From positions 1 to 28,223 of the IMG/VR virus record IMGVR_UViG_3300047557_003198: 28,223 bases of DNA, one strand, 5' to 3'. Below are positions 1 through 6,023 of the stretch, piece after piece (position 1 is the stretch's first letter; every line of letters starts with the position of its first letter). Under the pieces are notes generated by a model. It did not search any database. It saw only the letters and a program-made list of their open reading frames with translations, and was not told where the DNA came from. The stretch comes from a virus. Made by a program: the position numbers and the translations under genes.

Positions 1-13
1 GAATGCAGCAGCC

Positions 14-30
14 AAAAAAGCCCGAGCTTT
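14..30 (-). terminator. Weak Rho-independent terminator candidate
   Basis: Read on the minus strand this is a 5-bp stem (AAAGC/GCTTT) with a TCGG loop that runs into six T. It lies about 90 nt downstream of the gene ending at 118. The stem is short, so it is only a candidate. I see no gene in bases 1 to 117. Confidence 0.3.
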
Positions 31-117
31 GCCACCGTGCGCGCATGGCGCAGCAGGCCGGCCCGGCCGTCCGGGTCCGGTGGTGGTTTTCGTGGCGGTC
101 GGGTTAGGCGCAGGCGG

Positions 118-354
118 TCACGCCGACGCATACCGGCGGCCGCTTCGCTGGTCTTCGTCCAATTGGGCGGCGGCTTCGGTCAGTAGCATGGCCCGATGCT
201 GCAGGCGGCCGGCTTCGGCTCGCCACGCGTCGGCGGTCTCGCGCAGGCTATCGGCGGCGGATTTTCCAGGACTTAGGCGCACGTCCAGGGACGTCGGGCC
301 GGATTGAATGCAGGCATAGGCGCATTCCGCGCCGATCAGAGTTTTCACGCGCAT
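118..354 (-). CDS. Small helical phage protein, function unknown
   Basis: A 78-residue protein that I do not recognise. The first residues read MRVKTLIGAE. The middle and C-terminal half (about residues 30 to 70) is Ala/Glu/Arg-rich and should be helical, probably coiled coil. I chose the ATG at 354, although an open frame continues upstream, because the longer frame overlaps the nuclease gene and its extra residues look like non-coding sequence. The ribosome site is weak (AAAGCGAGAAA). A TTGACA box about 70 nt upstream could give it its own promoter. It is the last gene before the left edge and follows the packaging-linked nuclease. Confidence 0.55.
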   Translation of the reverse strand: MRVKTLIGAECAYACIQSGPTSLDVRLSPGKSAADSLRETADAWRAEAGRLQHRAMLLTEAAAQLDEDQRSGRRYASA

Positions 355-399
355 GGTTTTCTCGCTTTCTGTTGCCCGGGCCCATGCCCAGGTCCCGCG

Positions 400-429
400 A
401 TGGTAACGCGTGCCGGTGTTAACTGTCAA
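400..429 (-). promoter_or_regulatory. Candidate sigma70-like promoter
   Basis: On the minus strand TTGACA (429 to 424) is followed after 18 nt by TACCAT (405 to 400). The -35 box is perfect but the -10 matches only 4 of 6. The TTGACA overlaps the TGA stop of the nuclease gene. It would drive the gene at 118 to 354 and whatever lies to the left. Confidence 0.3.
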
Positions 430-848
430 CTCTCGGCCAGGTGCTGGCGCAGTCGGTGCCACATCGGGGCCGCGTAGTTCCACCGGTCCAGGGGTTCCGC
501 GTCAATCCCGAGCTTGACCAGGTCCAGGGCCTGCTCGCCACGGTACAGCAGCAGCTCGGCCTTGCGCGCGGCCACCGTGCCGGGCGGATGATATTCCACC
601 AGGATAAACGTCGGGCAGTCCATATCCGCGTGCGATACGTGGAAGGCCACCTGATGCGGGCGCAGCTCCACCTTTCGGCCACGGCGCACCACCTTGAGCT
701 CGACGGGCACAAAAATGCCCTCGGGCTTCATTGCGATAAGGCAGTCCGGAATGCCCAGGTTCACCCGGTTTTCAATCCGGGATATACGGCAGTTTTCGAG
801 GTTTTCCCGGACTCGGTTGTACAGGCGGCTCTCCGGCTTCACTGGCAT
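426..848 (-). CDS. VRR-NUC / PD-(D/E)XK family nuclease
   Basis: A 140-residue protein with the layout of phage VRR-NUC-type nucleases, a restriction-endonuclease fold found in Holliday-junction and structure-specific nucleases. The core has GIPD (Asp35), then VPVELKVV with Glu50 and Lys52 as the E-x-K pair, then RPHQ (Gln66) starting the helix that follows in this family. Pro34-Asp35, Glu50 and Lys52 would bind the metal. It begins inside the terminase small subunit gene: GGAG lies 8 nt before the ATG, and the first 77 nt are shared in another frame. Its place next to terminase suggests a role in resolving branched DNA before packaging, which is inference. Fold call good, exact substrate unknown. 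Confidence 0.8.
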   Translation of the reverse strand: MPVKPESRLYNRVRENLENCRISRIENRVNLGIPDCLIAMKPEGIFVPVELKVVRRGRKVELRPHQVAFHVSHADMDCPTFILVEYHPPGTVAARKAELLLYRGEQALDLVKLGIDAEPLDRWNYAAPMWHRLRQHLAES

Positions 849-1518
849 GGGGTTCTCCGTTCTCGGGCGGCCGCTCGTCGGCGCTGTCGTCTTCAGGGTC
901 TTCGGCCGGTGCGGTGTCCGGCAGCTCGGCCAGCTCAGGGTCCGATTCCAACTGTCGGGGCGTGATGTCGATCACAGGGCCCCCGCCCTGGCCATACAGG
1001 CGGCGGATTTCCTCCAGCTTGCGCATGACCTCTTCCTTGGACATGCTGTCGATGGTCCCGTGCCTGATTTCCTTGCGGTCAATGTAGATCGTGCCCAGGG
1101 CCTGCCCTCGGCGGTATTCGGCCTGCACGGCCGCGCCATACGCGCCGGCTTGCAGGGCCTGGTCCCGGATCAACTGCAGGTCCCGCATGTGCCGCTCGTA
1201 CGTGGTCCCGTATTTTTCGCCCAGCTCTTTGCGGCGCTCCTGGATCGCGGCCACGATGTGCGGGTTCAGCTCCGGGTCGGTGAGCTCGCGGGCCCGGTTC
1301 TTCGCCCAGGCCTCGCTGTACCCGGCCCGGATGGCCACCTCGCGCATGTTCAGGCGGCCGTCTTCGGCGCAAAATTCCTCGACGAACTTCCATTCCTGCG
1401 GTGTCAGCAGCCGGGGCTTGTGCGGCTTCACGGGCGCAGTGATCCGGGCCTCGACCACGGCCGGCCGTCCGCCCAGGGTTTTGCCCGCCAAGAACTTGTC
1501 GTCCTTGTTGGTCTTCAT
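772..1518 (-). CDS. terS: Phage terminase small subunit
   Basis: A 248-residue protein recognised as a terminase small subunit, the DNA-recognition part of the packaging motor. A basic N-terminal stretch with PHKPRLLTPQEWKFVEEF leads into a helix-turn-helix-like region (about residues 40 to 75: FCAEDGRLNMREVAIRAGYS and following), which resembles the 'Q..FV..Y......A..AGYS' signature of Terminase_2-type small subunits. The middle is helical and the last 60 residues are acidic and Pro-rich (about 185 to 245), which looks disordered. The start overlaps the preceding stop by one base (TGATG). No large subunit is visible; transcription leaves the left edge, where it would be expected. The 3' end overlaps the nuclease gene by 77 nt. 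Confidence 0.82.
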   Translation of the reverse strand: MKTNKDDKFLAGKTLGGRPAVVEARITAPVKPHKPRLLTPQEWKFVEEFCAEDGRLNMREVAIRAGYSEAWAKNRARELTDPELNPHIVAAIQERRKELGEKYGTTYERHMRDLQLIRDQALQAGAYGAAVQAEYRRGQALGTIYIDRKEIRHGTIDSMSKEEVMRKLEEIRRLYGQGGGPVIDITPRQLESDPELAELPDTAPAEDPEDDSADERPPENGEPHASEAGEPPVQPSPGKPRKLPYIPD

Positions 1519-1742
1519 CAGGCCACCCTCCAGACGCGCCAGCCCTTGTCGGCCTCGCGCCAGCGGATGGAAAAGCGCACCCCGTCGTGCCGCTGGGAAA
1601 ACATCCAGGCGGCGCTGCGGGCGTTCTTGACCTTGTCCGGGTTGGTGATCAGGAAACTATCGCCGACGCGCATGTCATAGAACGGGTACTTCTCCCGTTG
1701 ATGCGTTTTCGGCATGGGCACGTGGCTGTCAATTGTCAACAT
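1518..1742 (-). CDS. Conserved phage protein of the KYPF..M.VGDSF type
   Basis: A 74-residue protein with the pattern KYPFYDMRVGDSF, then NARSAAWMFSQRHDGVRFSIRW and the end WRVWRVA. I recognise this pattern from many small phage and plasmid proteins of unknown function. It ends one base into the terminase start, so the two are probably co-translated. The ATG at 1742 has no Shine-Dalgarno site. A -10-like TATAGT ends only 6 nt upstream, so the message may be leaderless. The alternative ATG at codon 10 also lacks a ribosome site. As first gene of the left-hand unit it may lie at the start of the late (packaging) operon. Confidence 0.7.
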   Translation of the reverse strand: MLTIDSHVPMPKTHQREKYPFYDMRVGDSFLITNPDKVKNARSAAWMFSQRHDGVRFSIRWREADKGWRVWRVA

Positions 1743-1748
1743 GCCCGA

Positions 1749-1778
1749 ACTATACAGGGAAGGGCCGGTTCTCGTCCA
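1749..1778 (-). promoter_or_regulatory. Candidate promoter of the packaging unit
   Basis: On the minus strand TGGACG (1778 to 1773), an 18-nt spacer and TATAGT (1754 to 1749) end 6 nt before the ATG of the first packaging-unit gene. The sequence TTCCCTGTATA around the -10 is repeated 58 nt upstream (1819 to 1809), which suggests a second, weaker start or a regulator site. Confidence 0.35.
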
Positions 1779-1804
1779 GAGTCCCTCACGCCAATTTGCG
1801 AAAT

Positions 1805-1995
1805 CCTATATACAGGGAAAGAATGATTGTGCTTTGAGCGTACAAAAAAAAACGCGCGCGACTTTTATATGAATTACACCATTACACCTCTATAAAACAC
1901 TGTAATCCTATCTAACCTATTGATTCTATTCATCTATTACACTATTACATCTCTTCTGTTCTTATACAAACGCTTATAGCGTATTCATTCTTCCC
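1805..1995. repeat. A+T-rich non-coding region with iteron-like 8-mers
   Basis: Non-coding bases 1743 to 2117 contain about 190 bp that are strikingly A+T-rich for this genome. Two tandem pairs of an 8-mer lie in it: ATTACACC at 1873 and 1881, and ATTACACT/ATTACATC at 1936 and 1944. An inverted copy of the core (TGTAAT) lies at 1901 to 1906. A run of nine A is at 1843 to 1851. No ORF or tRNA is seen. The tandem repeats in an A+T-rich stretch between two opposed units look like a replication origin or a regulatory hub; the sequence alone does not decide. Confidence 0.5.
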
Positions 1996-2093
1996 TAGAA
2001 CCTATTCTGCGCGCCACCGCCGCAATGTGGCCCCTGGTCCGTGGTCCTTGCCCCTCCCACCGTGTCTCCTGCCCCTCTCCCCTTTACGCCTAC

Positions 2094-2106
2094 AACGCAA
2101 TGCGTT
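2094..2106. promoter_or_regulatory. Operator-like palindrome before the plus-strand HNH gene
   Basis: AACGCA-A-TGCGTT is a perfect 6-bp inverted repeat with one central base, ending 11 nt before the ATG at 2118. It could be a repressor site or could sit in the 5' leader of that gene. I see no convincing -10/-35 pair for the plus strand here. Confidence 0.3.
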
Positions 2107-2117
2107 AACATTGCCCC

Positions 2118-2426
2118 ATGAACACCCCTGACCCCCACACCCTTGAGCACATCCGCCACATGTTCGAGTACTCCGATGCCGGCATGGGCGCGTTGATCTG
2201 GCGGCACGGCCGTTATCGAGGCGAGCTCGCGGGCACGCCCATGGGCACCACGGGGGAGTGGCGGGTCCGCCTAGACGGCACCTCGTACTCCTGTGCCAAG
2301 ATCGTGTGGTTCTTGGAGACTGGCTTGTGGCCCGAGGTCCGGCTTCGTCACACGGACAAAGACCGGGACAACATCCGGTTTTCCAACCTGGAAGAGACCA
2401 ACCGCCGGGATGGGCCGGGGCGCTGA
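2118..2426 (+). CDS. HNH-endonuclease-like protein, probably impaired
   Basis: A 102-residue plus-strand protein with the layout of small phage HNH_3-type endonucleases. An N-terminal part (about 10 to 40: MFEYSDAGMGALIW) is followed by G..AGT....G.W.VRLDGTSY..AKIVWFLETG.WPE, and then the degenerate HNH core LRHTDKDRDNIRFSNLEE (about 76 to 93). The usual 'DH' is RH here, so the metal-binding Asp is missing, and the frame ends soon after the core. It could still bind DNA. It is the only plus-strand gene in the left 20 kb and converges on the small-gene chain. No clear ribosome site is seen. Family call fair, activity doubtful. Confidence 0.65.
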   Translation: MNTPDPHTLEHIRHMFEYSDAGMGALIWRHGRYRGELAGTPMGTTGEWRVRLDGTSYSCAKIVWFLETGLWPEVRLRHTDKDRDNIRFSNLEETNRRDGPGR

Positions 2427-2441
2427 TGTCCCCGTCCCTGG

Positions 2442-2696
2442 TTACTGCATCGCCCCACCGGCGAGTGACCCATCCAGCAGCTTGACGGCCAGGTGTGCGG
2501 GGATGACCTCCCCGAACTCGATCTCCTGGACATCGCCGACGTGGATGCCCAGGGGCGGGACGTGGAGCACGGGCCCCAGGCAGACCACCTTGTGCCCGTT
2601 GATGGTGAGGACCAGCACCTGGACCGTGGCCCGTGGTTCGAGCTCCTTCCTGATAGCCTCCTGAAACTCCTGAAAGCTATCGAAGGTCCCGTTCAC
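2442..2696 (-). CDS. Small phage protein, function unknown
   Basis: An 84-residue protein, last gene of the small-gene chain. I do not recognise it. It begins with a helical segment rich in Phe/Gln/Glu (FDSFQEFQEAIRKELE), followed by an alternating hydrophobic stretch typical of beta strands (VQVLVLTINGHKVVCLGPVL). The start is the GTG at 2696, which shares GTGA with the stop of the gene before it; the longer open frame would run deep into that gene. Its end faces the plus-strand HNH-like gene with only 15 nt between the stops and no visible terminator. Confidence 0.6.
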   Translation of the reverse strand: MNGTFDSFQEFQEAIRKELEPRATVQVLVLTINGHKVVCLGPVLHVPPLGIHVGDVQEIEFGEVIPAHLAVKLLDGSLAGGAMQ

Positions 2697-2923
2697 GGCC
2701 TCACCTCTGCCCAGGCGGGGCCACCTTGCCCATCCCTGATCCCGAGGTCCAGCGAGAGCTTGTCGATCTCTTCCTTGCACTGGCGCAGCTCCTTGGCCAG
2801 GGATTCGGCCAGGTCGTTTTGCACTTCAATCCGGCGGCGAAGCGCTTGGATGTACTCGCGCAGCTCCAGGCTTTCCACTGGAACGGGCGGCTCTTCGGTC
2901 GAGAAGATTGCGGGTCTCAGCAT
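2693..2923 (-). CDS. Small coiled-coil protein
   Basis: A 76-residue protein of unknown function. Residues 18 to 62 are a heptad-like run (LELREYIQALRRRIEVQNDLAESLAKEL and on), predicted to form one long coiled coil, with a Gly-rich tail. AAGGAG stands about 7 nt before the ATG at 2923. It lies 2 nt behind the preceding stop, so the genes are co-transcribed. It may oligomerise or bind another small phage protein; no catalytic residues are visible. Confidence 0.6.
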   Translation of the reverse strand: MLRPAIFSTEEPPVPVESLELREYIQALRRRIEVQNDLAESLAKELRQCKEEIDKLSLDLGIRDGQGGPAWAEVRP

Positions 2924-2925
2924 GG

Positions 2926-3195
2926 TCAGAACTCCTTGTTCCAGATGTCGTTGATGTAGCGGTAGAGCTTGTGGTGGCCGATTTGCATGCCCTCACCTGT
3001 TTCGGTGTTCCCGATCCAGTAATTCTCCCCGCCTTGGAAGGCCTTGCAATAGTAGTTGCCCACGCGGATGAAGTCGCCCCGGCGGCGCTGCTCCAGCTCT
3101 TGCAGGACCTCTTGCCAGGTGTCGGCGGGGAGGGTGACGGATTCGGCCCCTGCCACGCGGGCCAGGTGCTCGCTCAGTTGCTTGTCAGTCAGCAT
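2926..3195 (-). CDS. Small phage protein, function unknown
   Basis: An 89-residue protein that I cannot assign. The N-terminal half is helical and charged (HLARVAGAESVTLPADTWQEVLQELEQRRRG). The C-terminal half has many aromatic residues (NYYCKAFQGGENYWIG, KLYRYINDIW), which suggests a small beta fold. A good ribosome site (AGGAG, 6 nt before the ATG) fixes the start at 3195. It overlaps the previous gene by 11 nt. Confidence 0.6.
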   Translation of the reverse strand: MLTDKQLSEHLARVAGAESVTLPADTWQEVLQELEQRRRGDFIRVGNYYCKAFQGGENYWIGNTETGEGMQIGHHKLYRYINDIWNKEF

Positions 3196-3493
3196 GGGGG
3201 TCTCCTGTTTTGGGGAGGGCGGGTTTCATGCGTTCTTCGCGTTCCTTGGCCCATGCGTTCAGCTCCTCCACCGTGAACCAGGAGCGGGTGCCGCTGGTGT
3301 CGGGTGACGGCGTGGCCAGGCCGAATACCTTCTGCAGGTGTATCAGGGCGTCGATGGCAAAGCCCAGTTGCGTGTGGTAGCTGCTGCCATGCTGTGCTTC
3401 GGCACGCGCCCGCCACAGGCAGAAGTCCAGGTCGTAGATGGCCTTGCGCATCTCGGCCACGTGCTCTTGAGAGGCAGGGAAGACGGCTGTCAT
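3185..3493 (-). CDS. Phage protein, function unknown
   Basis: A 102-residue protein of unknown function. Residues 1 to 60 are predicted helical (ASQEHVAEMRKAIYDLDFCLWRARAEAQHG, then AIDALIHLQKVFG). The C-terminal part contains WFTVEELNAWAKEREER. The start at 3493 shares ATGA with the stop of the preceding gene; the longer open frame upstream is a shadow of that gene. No domain is recognised and no signal or membrane segment is seen. Confidence 0.6.
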   Translation of the reverse strand: MTAVFPASQEHVAEMRKAIYDLDFCLWRARAEAQHGSSYHTQLGFAIDALIHLQKVFGLATPSPDTSGTRSWFTVEELNAWAKEREERMKPALPKTGDPHAD

Positions 3494-3699
3494 TTGCTGT
3501 CTCCGAAAAGGTCTTGCTGCGCGCCCTCGGTCCGTGGTCCGTGGAGCACGATCATGGCTTTGAGCTCCAGCATCAGGGCTCCGATGGTTCCATAGCACTG
3601 TGCGTGCAGGTCGTTGGCTTCTTGGTAGTTCCTTGTGCCGCGTTGGCACTGGCGCATCACTTTCTCGGCGTCGATCAGTAGGTCGTTGATGTCGGTCAT
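3490..3699 (-). CDS. Small protein with C-terminal sliding-clamp-binding-like motif
   Basis: A 69-residue protein, helical in its first 50 residues (MTDINDLLIDAEKVMRQ and LMLELKAMIVL). Its C-terminus reads AQQDLFGDSK. QQDLF fits the bacterial beta-clamp binding consensus Q-L-(S/D)-L-F, and these motifs usually lie in flexible tails as here. It may bind the host DnaN clamp, either to recruit it or to block it; this is inference from five residues. The end of the gene carries the tandem GGTCCGTGG repeat, which encodes the HGPR stretch just before the motif. The start is one base behind the preceding stop. Confidence 0.6.
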   Translation of the reverse strand: MTDINDLLIDAEKVMRQCQRGTRNYQEANDLHAQCYGTIGALMLELKAMIVLHGPRTEGAQQDLFGDSK

Positions 3700-3700
3700 G

Positions 3701-3913
3701 TCAGTACTCCACCTTTTCAATTTTGAACTCATGCTCGCAGTGTTCGCAGGTCACCTCCCAGTCCTTGAGTCTTTCCCACCGGTTGTTGAAGATGTGGCCC
3801 GAGATGTCGTGCTCGGTGTCATGCTGGGGCCCTGCCAAGTCGTTGGACTCGTCGCACTTCGGGCAGGTAACGTACAGGCTCCAGTCCAGTTGTGCAGTAG
3901 GCGGTCTAGGCAT
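3701..3913 (-). CDS. Small zinc-ribbon-like protein
   Basis: A 70-residue protein with two Cys pairs, CPKC (about 17 to 20) and CEHC (about 56 to 59), spaced as in a zinc ribbon, with several His between them (QHDTEHDISGH). Function is unknown; such small ribbons in phages may bind nucleic acid or host proteins. AGGAG lies 7 to 8 nt before the ATG at 3913. It overlaps the previous gene, which ends in TAG, by 8 nt. Confidence 0.62.
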   Translation of the reverse strand: MPRPPTAQLDWSLYVTCPKCDESNDLAGPQHDTEHDISGHIFNNRWERLKDWEVTCEHCEHEFKIEKVEY

Positions 3914-4424
3914 GGTCCTTCTCCTTGATTTGCTTGGCCACCCAGTCGCGCATCACGCGCCAGCGGCGCTCAGGGGCGGTACCGTCTTGTACGCGAACAC
4001 TGTGGCGCAGGGGCCGGCCCCAGTCGGGTCCCCGCTCGGTGGGCGGCCCGTGCAGCTCGATGTCTTTCCAGTACCAGTCGTCCACGAACTCGTCGTTCAT
4101 CCACATGATCTCTTGAACCAGTGGTGCGGCCACGCCAAAACGCTCGGCCACCAGGCGCTCATCGCAGCCATCCTCTGCGTCGCCCAGGTCGTCCATCTTG
4201 ACGCCACGGGCCGCACCCAGGGCCCCCAGGGTGCAGTACTCGCCACTGGCGGTCGCGAAGCTGTTGGGGTACAGCTTCTTGTCAGGCATGGCGTCTAAAA
4301 CGGCCAGCAGCTCGCGCAGCAGGGCCTGGCCACGCTTGCCACGGATGGAGCTGGCCACACGGCCGCGCCACATGATCAGCCGCCAGTTGTCTTCGATGTC
4401 GTCAGAGTAGCCGCTCCTGCTCAT
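3906..4424 (-). CDS. Conserved phage protein (SGYSDD..D.W family)
   Basis: A 172-residue protein of a family I recognise from many proteobacterial phages but whose function is unknown. The markers are the start MSRSGYSDDIEDNW, then MWRGRV..SIRGKRGQALLRELLAVLDAMP, then EYCTLGALGAARGV and a late IMWMNDEF. Near the C-terminus the usual ERRWRVMRDWV is present. The length is normal for the family. GGAGG stands before the ATG at 4424, which also shares ATGA with the preceding stop. It has no membrane segment and is probably cytosolic. Confidence 0.72.
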   Translation of the reverse strand: MSRSGYSDDIEDNWRLIMWRGRVASSIRGKRGQALLRELLAVLDAMPDKKLYPNSFATASGEYCTLGALGAARGVKMDDLGDAEDGCDERLVAERFGVAAPLVQEIMWMNDEFVDDWYWKDIELHGPPTERGPDWGRPLRHSVRVQDGTAPERRWRVMRDWVAKQIKEKDHA

Positions 4425-4921
4425 AACCGCTTCCTCCTCCGGATCAGGTCCGCAGCCTGGTAGGGCTCGGCCTCATGCGCGATGGCCGCGCAGGCCTCGA
4501 TCTCGTCGTTGATGGCGCGGTCCACCATGGCTTTGACGTAGCCATCCACCGCAGCCAAAACCGCCTTGGCAGCGTCGTCGCAGGGAACGTCCGGGTTGGC
4601 CCAGATGCCGTCCTTGGAGATGCGCAGCACTGCGGTTTGTTCGTCGTTCACCGCACAGTGGAAGATGATGCTGTTGGGCCGTGAGTCGTGGAGCTTGTAC
4701 TGTTGCATTTGCTCCGTGGGCACGCTGTACACCTGGCGCGGGTCGATGCGCTCGCCATCCTTCATCCAGGCGCTGCCCATCGTCGTGACATCGGCCAATA
4801 AGTCCTGCATGAGCTGATCCGGGGTCCGTGGCCCGGTCTCCGCTTTGCAGCGTGCGCACTGCAGCCGGTCGGTGCCCTCGATGAAATGCCAGTCGTGTTT
4901 GCAGTCATTGGGTTGGCTCAT
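4421..4921 (-). CDS. Phage protein with N-terminal zinc motif
   Basis: A 166-residue protein of unknown function. The N-terminus has C-K-H-D-W-H and CARC (about 22 to 25), a possible zinc-binding knuckle of the type seen in small phage proteins. The rest shows no recognised domain; the middle is beta-rich (NSIIFHCAVNDEQTAVLRISKDGIW) and the C-terminal 50 residues are helical (VDGYVKAMVDRAINDEIEACAAIAHEAE) with a basic end RRRKRL. AAGGAG lies 7 nt before the ATG at 4921. It overlaps the preceding gene by 17 nt. Confidence 0.65.
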   Translation of the reverse strand: MSQPNDCKHDWHFIEGTDRLQCARCKAETGPRTPDQLMQDLLADVTTMGSAWMKDGERIDPRQVYSVPTEQMQQYKLHDSRPNSIIFHCAVNDEQTAVLRISKDGIWANPDVPCDDAAKAVLAAVDGYVKAMVDRAINDEIEACAAIAHEAEPYQAADLIRRRKRL

Positions 4922-5150
4922 CGCCTTGCTCCTTTCCGATCAACATCAGTCGGTCCAGCTCCTTGACCACGAAGGCCTTGAACTGCTCGTCGGGCATGCC
5001 GCTTTGCTGTCCGCACATGGCCAGGACGATCAGCAGGGTGTTGACCACCACCGGACCGTCGTAGCTCTCCACGATCACCTGCAGCTTCTTGTACATCTCG
5101 TGAACCGCCAGGTTGTGCATGTTCACGATGTACTCGCGGTCCTCGGTCAT
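4905..5150 (-). CDS. Small helical phage protein
   Basis: An 81-residue protein of unknown function, mostly helical (MHNLAVHEMYKKLQVIVESYDG, then a hydrophobic VVVNTLLIVLAMCG stretch of about 14 residues, then FKAFVVKELDRLM). The hydrophobic stretch is short for a membrane helix but possible. The ATG at 5150 has AAGGAG 6 nt upstream and shares ATGA with the preceding stop. Confidence 0.6.
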   Translation of the reverse strand: MTEDREYIVNMHNLAVHEMYKKLQVIVESYDGPVVVNTLLIVLAMCGQQSGMPDEQFKAFVVKELDRLMLIGKEQGDEPTQ

Positions 5151-5398
5151 GGCTTCTCCTTGAACATGTCGTTGGTCGTGCGGGCCATGTTCCAGCCGGC
5201 CCGGAAAACCGCGTTGACCTTGTTGCCGCCCCAGGCCTCGCGCTCGTAGTCTTCGATGGTTGGCCACGCATAGTCGGCCTTCGTGTACAGCGGCACGTCA
5301 TCAAGGAACGCTCGATGCGATGTCACGGTCGTGGTCACCGAGCCGCCTTCCACCAGCTCTTTGAACCGATCCTTGTCGATCCAGCAGACTTCGTTCAT
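5147..5398 (-). CDS. Small phage protein, function unknown
   Basis: An 83-residue protein that I cannot assign. It has an aromatic, acidic middle (LYTKADYAWPTIEDYEREAWGG) and a C-terminal helix (AVFRAGWNMARTTNDMFKE). A C-terminal A.R.G.N.AR segment of this kind recurs in phage 'DUF' proteins, but the match is too loose to name. It is tied by 4-nt overlaps to both neighbours. Confidence 0.58.
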   Translation of the reverse strand: MNEVCWIDKDRFKELVEGGSVTTTVTSHRAFLDDVPLYTKADYAWPTIEDYEREAWGGNKVNAVFRAGWNMARTTNDMFKEKP

Positions 5399-5817
5399 AT
5401 GCCCAGCTCCTTCGAGTTGATATACCAGTCCCGCAGTCCCCAGGCGTCATACAAGGCATGATGAGGATTGCTTGAAACAGTGTCGACACGCAAAACTTGC
5501 ATAGTCAAAGGCGGTGTGTCGAGTCGTGTGCCCGGACCAGTGACCAACACCTTGCAGAACCACATGATGTCTTCCGGCCAGTCGGCAATTAGATGAATCG
5601 AATCGAACTGACGTAGAAAAGTTTCAAGCTGCTCCTGCAGGCTTTCAAGCGTGATCCACGGCTTTCCTAGTTTTATCATCACATTCTCAGCAACCCACGG
5701 GCCTGGGTTGTCGCATCCCAGCACCTCATAAAACGCCCTGCCGTCTTCCGCAACCAGCGCCAGTGAGATCAACTCGCCTCCGTAGCTGTTCCATTCGCCG
5801 TCAATAAAAATGTTCAT
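5395..5817 (-). CDS. DEDDh-type 3'-5' exonuclease-like protein
   Basis: A 140-residue protein with the marks of the RNase H-like DEDDh exonuclease fold. It starts NIFIDGEWNS (Asp6-x-Glu8 as Exo I), has IADW (Asp79) in the Exo II position, and ends with HHALYDAWGLRDW (His119 or His120, Asp124) as the H-x-A-x-x-D Exo III motif. It resembles bacterial 3'-exoribonucleases of the RNase_AS type more than DnaQ proofreading subunits. The substrate could be RNA or DNA ends. Its codons are visibly richer in A/T than those of the neighbours, a sign of more recent arrival. It is joined to both neighbours by ATGA overlaps. Confidence 0.72.
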   Translation of the reverse strand: MNIFIDGEWNSYGGELISLALVAEDGRAFYEVLGCDNPGPWVAENVMIKLGKPWITLESLQEQLETFLRQFDSIHLIADWPEDIMWFCKVLVTGPGTRLDTPPLTMQVLRVDTVSSNPHHALYDAWGLRDWYINSKELGI

Positions 5818-6023
5818 TCTTGCCTCACAGTGTGCGCGGCGTTCATGCCGCTCATGAAGATGGCCGCCAGGGCCTGCTGGAACGTGCAGCCGCCGTTGGT
5901 CATGGTGGTGAAGATGTCGATGGCCTCGGCTTCGATGAACTCGCGCGCCTGGCGTGATCCGAGGTGCGTGCTACTCATCCCGCGCGGCTTGCCACGCGCC
6001 AGTGTGGGCTTGATCTCGCTCAT
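5814..6023 (-). CDS. Small phage protein, function unknown
   Basis: A 69-residue protein with a basic Arg/Gly-rich start (TLARGKPRGM) and a helical remainder (SRQAREFIEAEAIDIFTTMTNGGCTFQQALAAIFMSGMNAA). The second half resembles small phage proteins carrying 'tFqeaLaaIyltGm..A', which I have seen but cannot name. The ATG at 6023 shares ATGA with the previous stop; the longer open frame has no ribosome site. Confidence 0.6.
   Translation of the reverse strand: MSEIKPTLARGKPRGMSSTHLGSRQAREFIEAEAIDIFTTMTNGGCTFQQALAAIFMSGMNAAHTVRQE

Noticed and set aside
1843-1995. CRISPR array or tRNA in the A+T-rich gap
   Set aside because: The repeats are 8-mers in tandem without spacer-repeat order, and no cloverleaf or T-arm-like sequence is seen.
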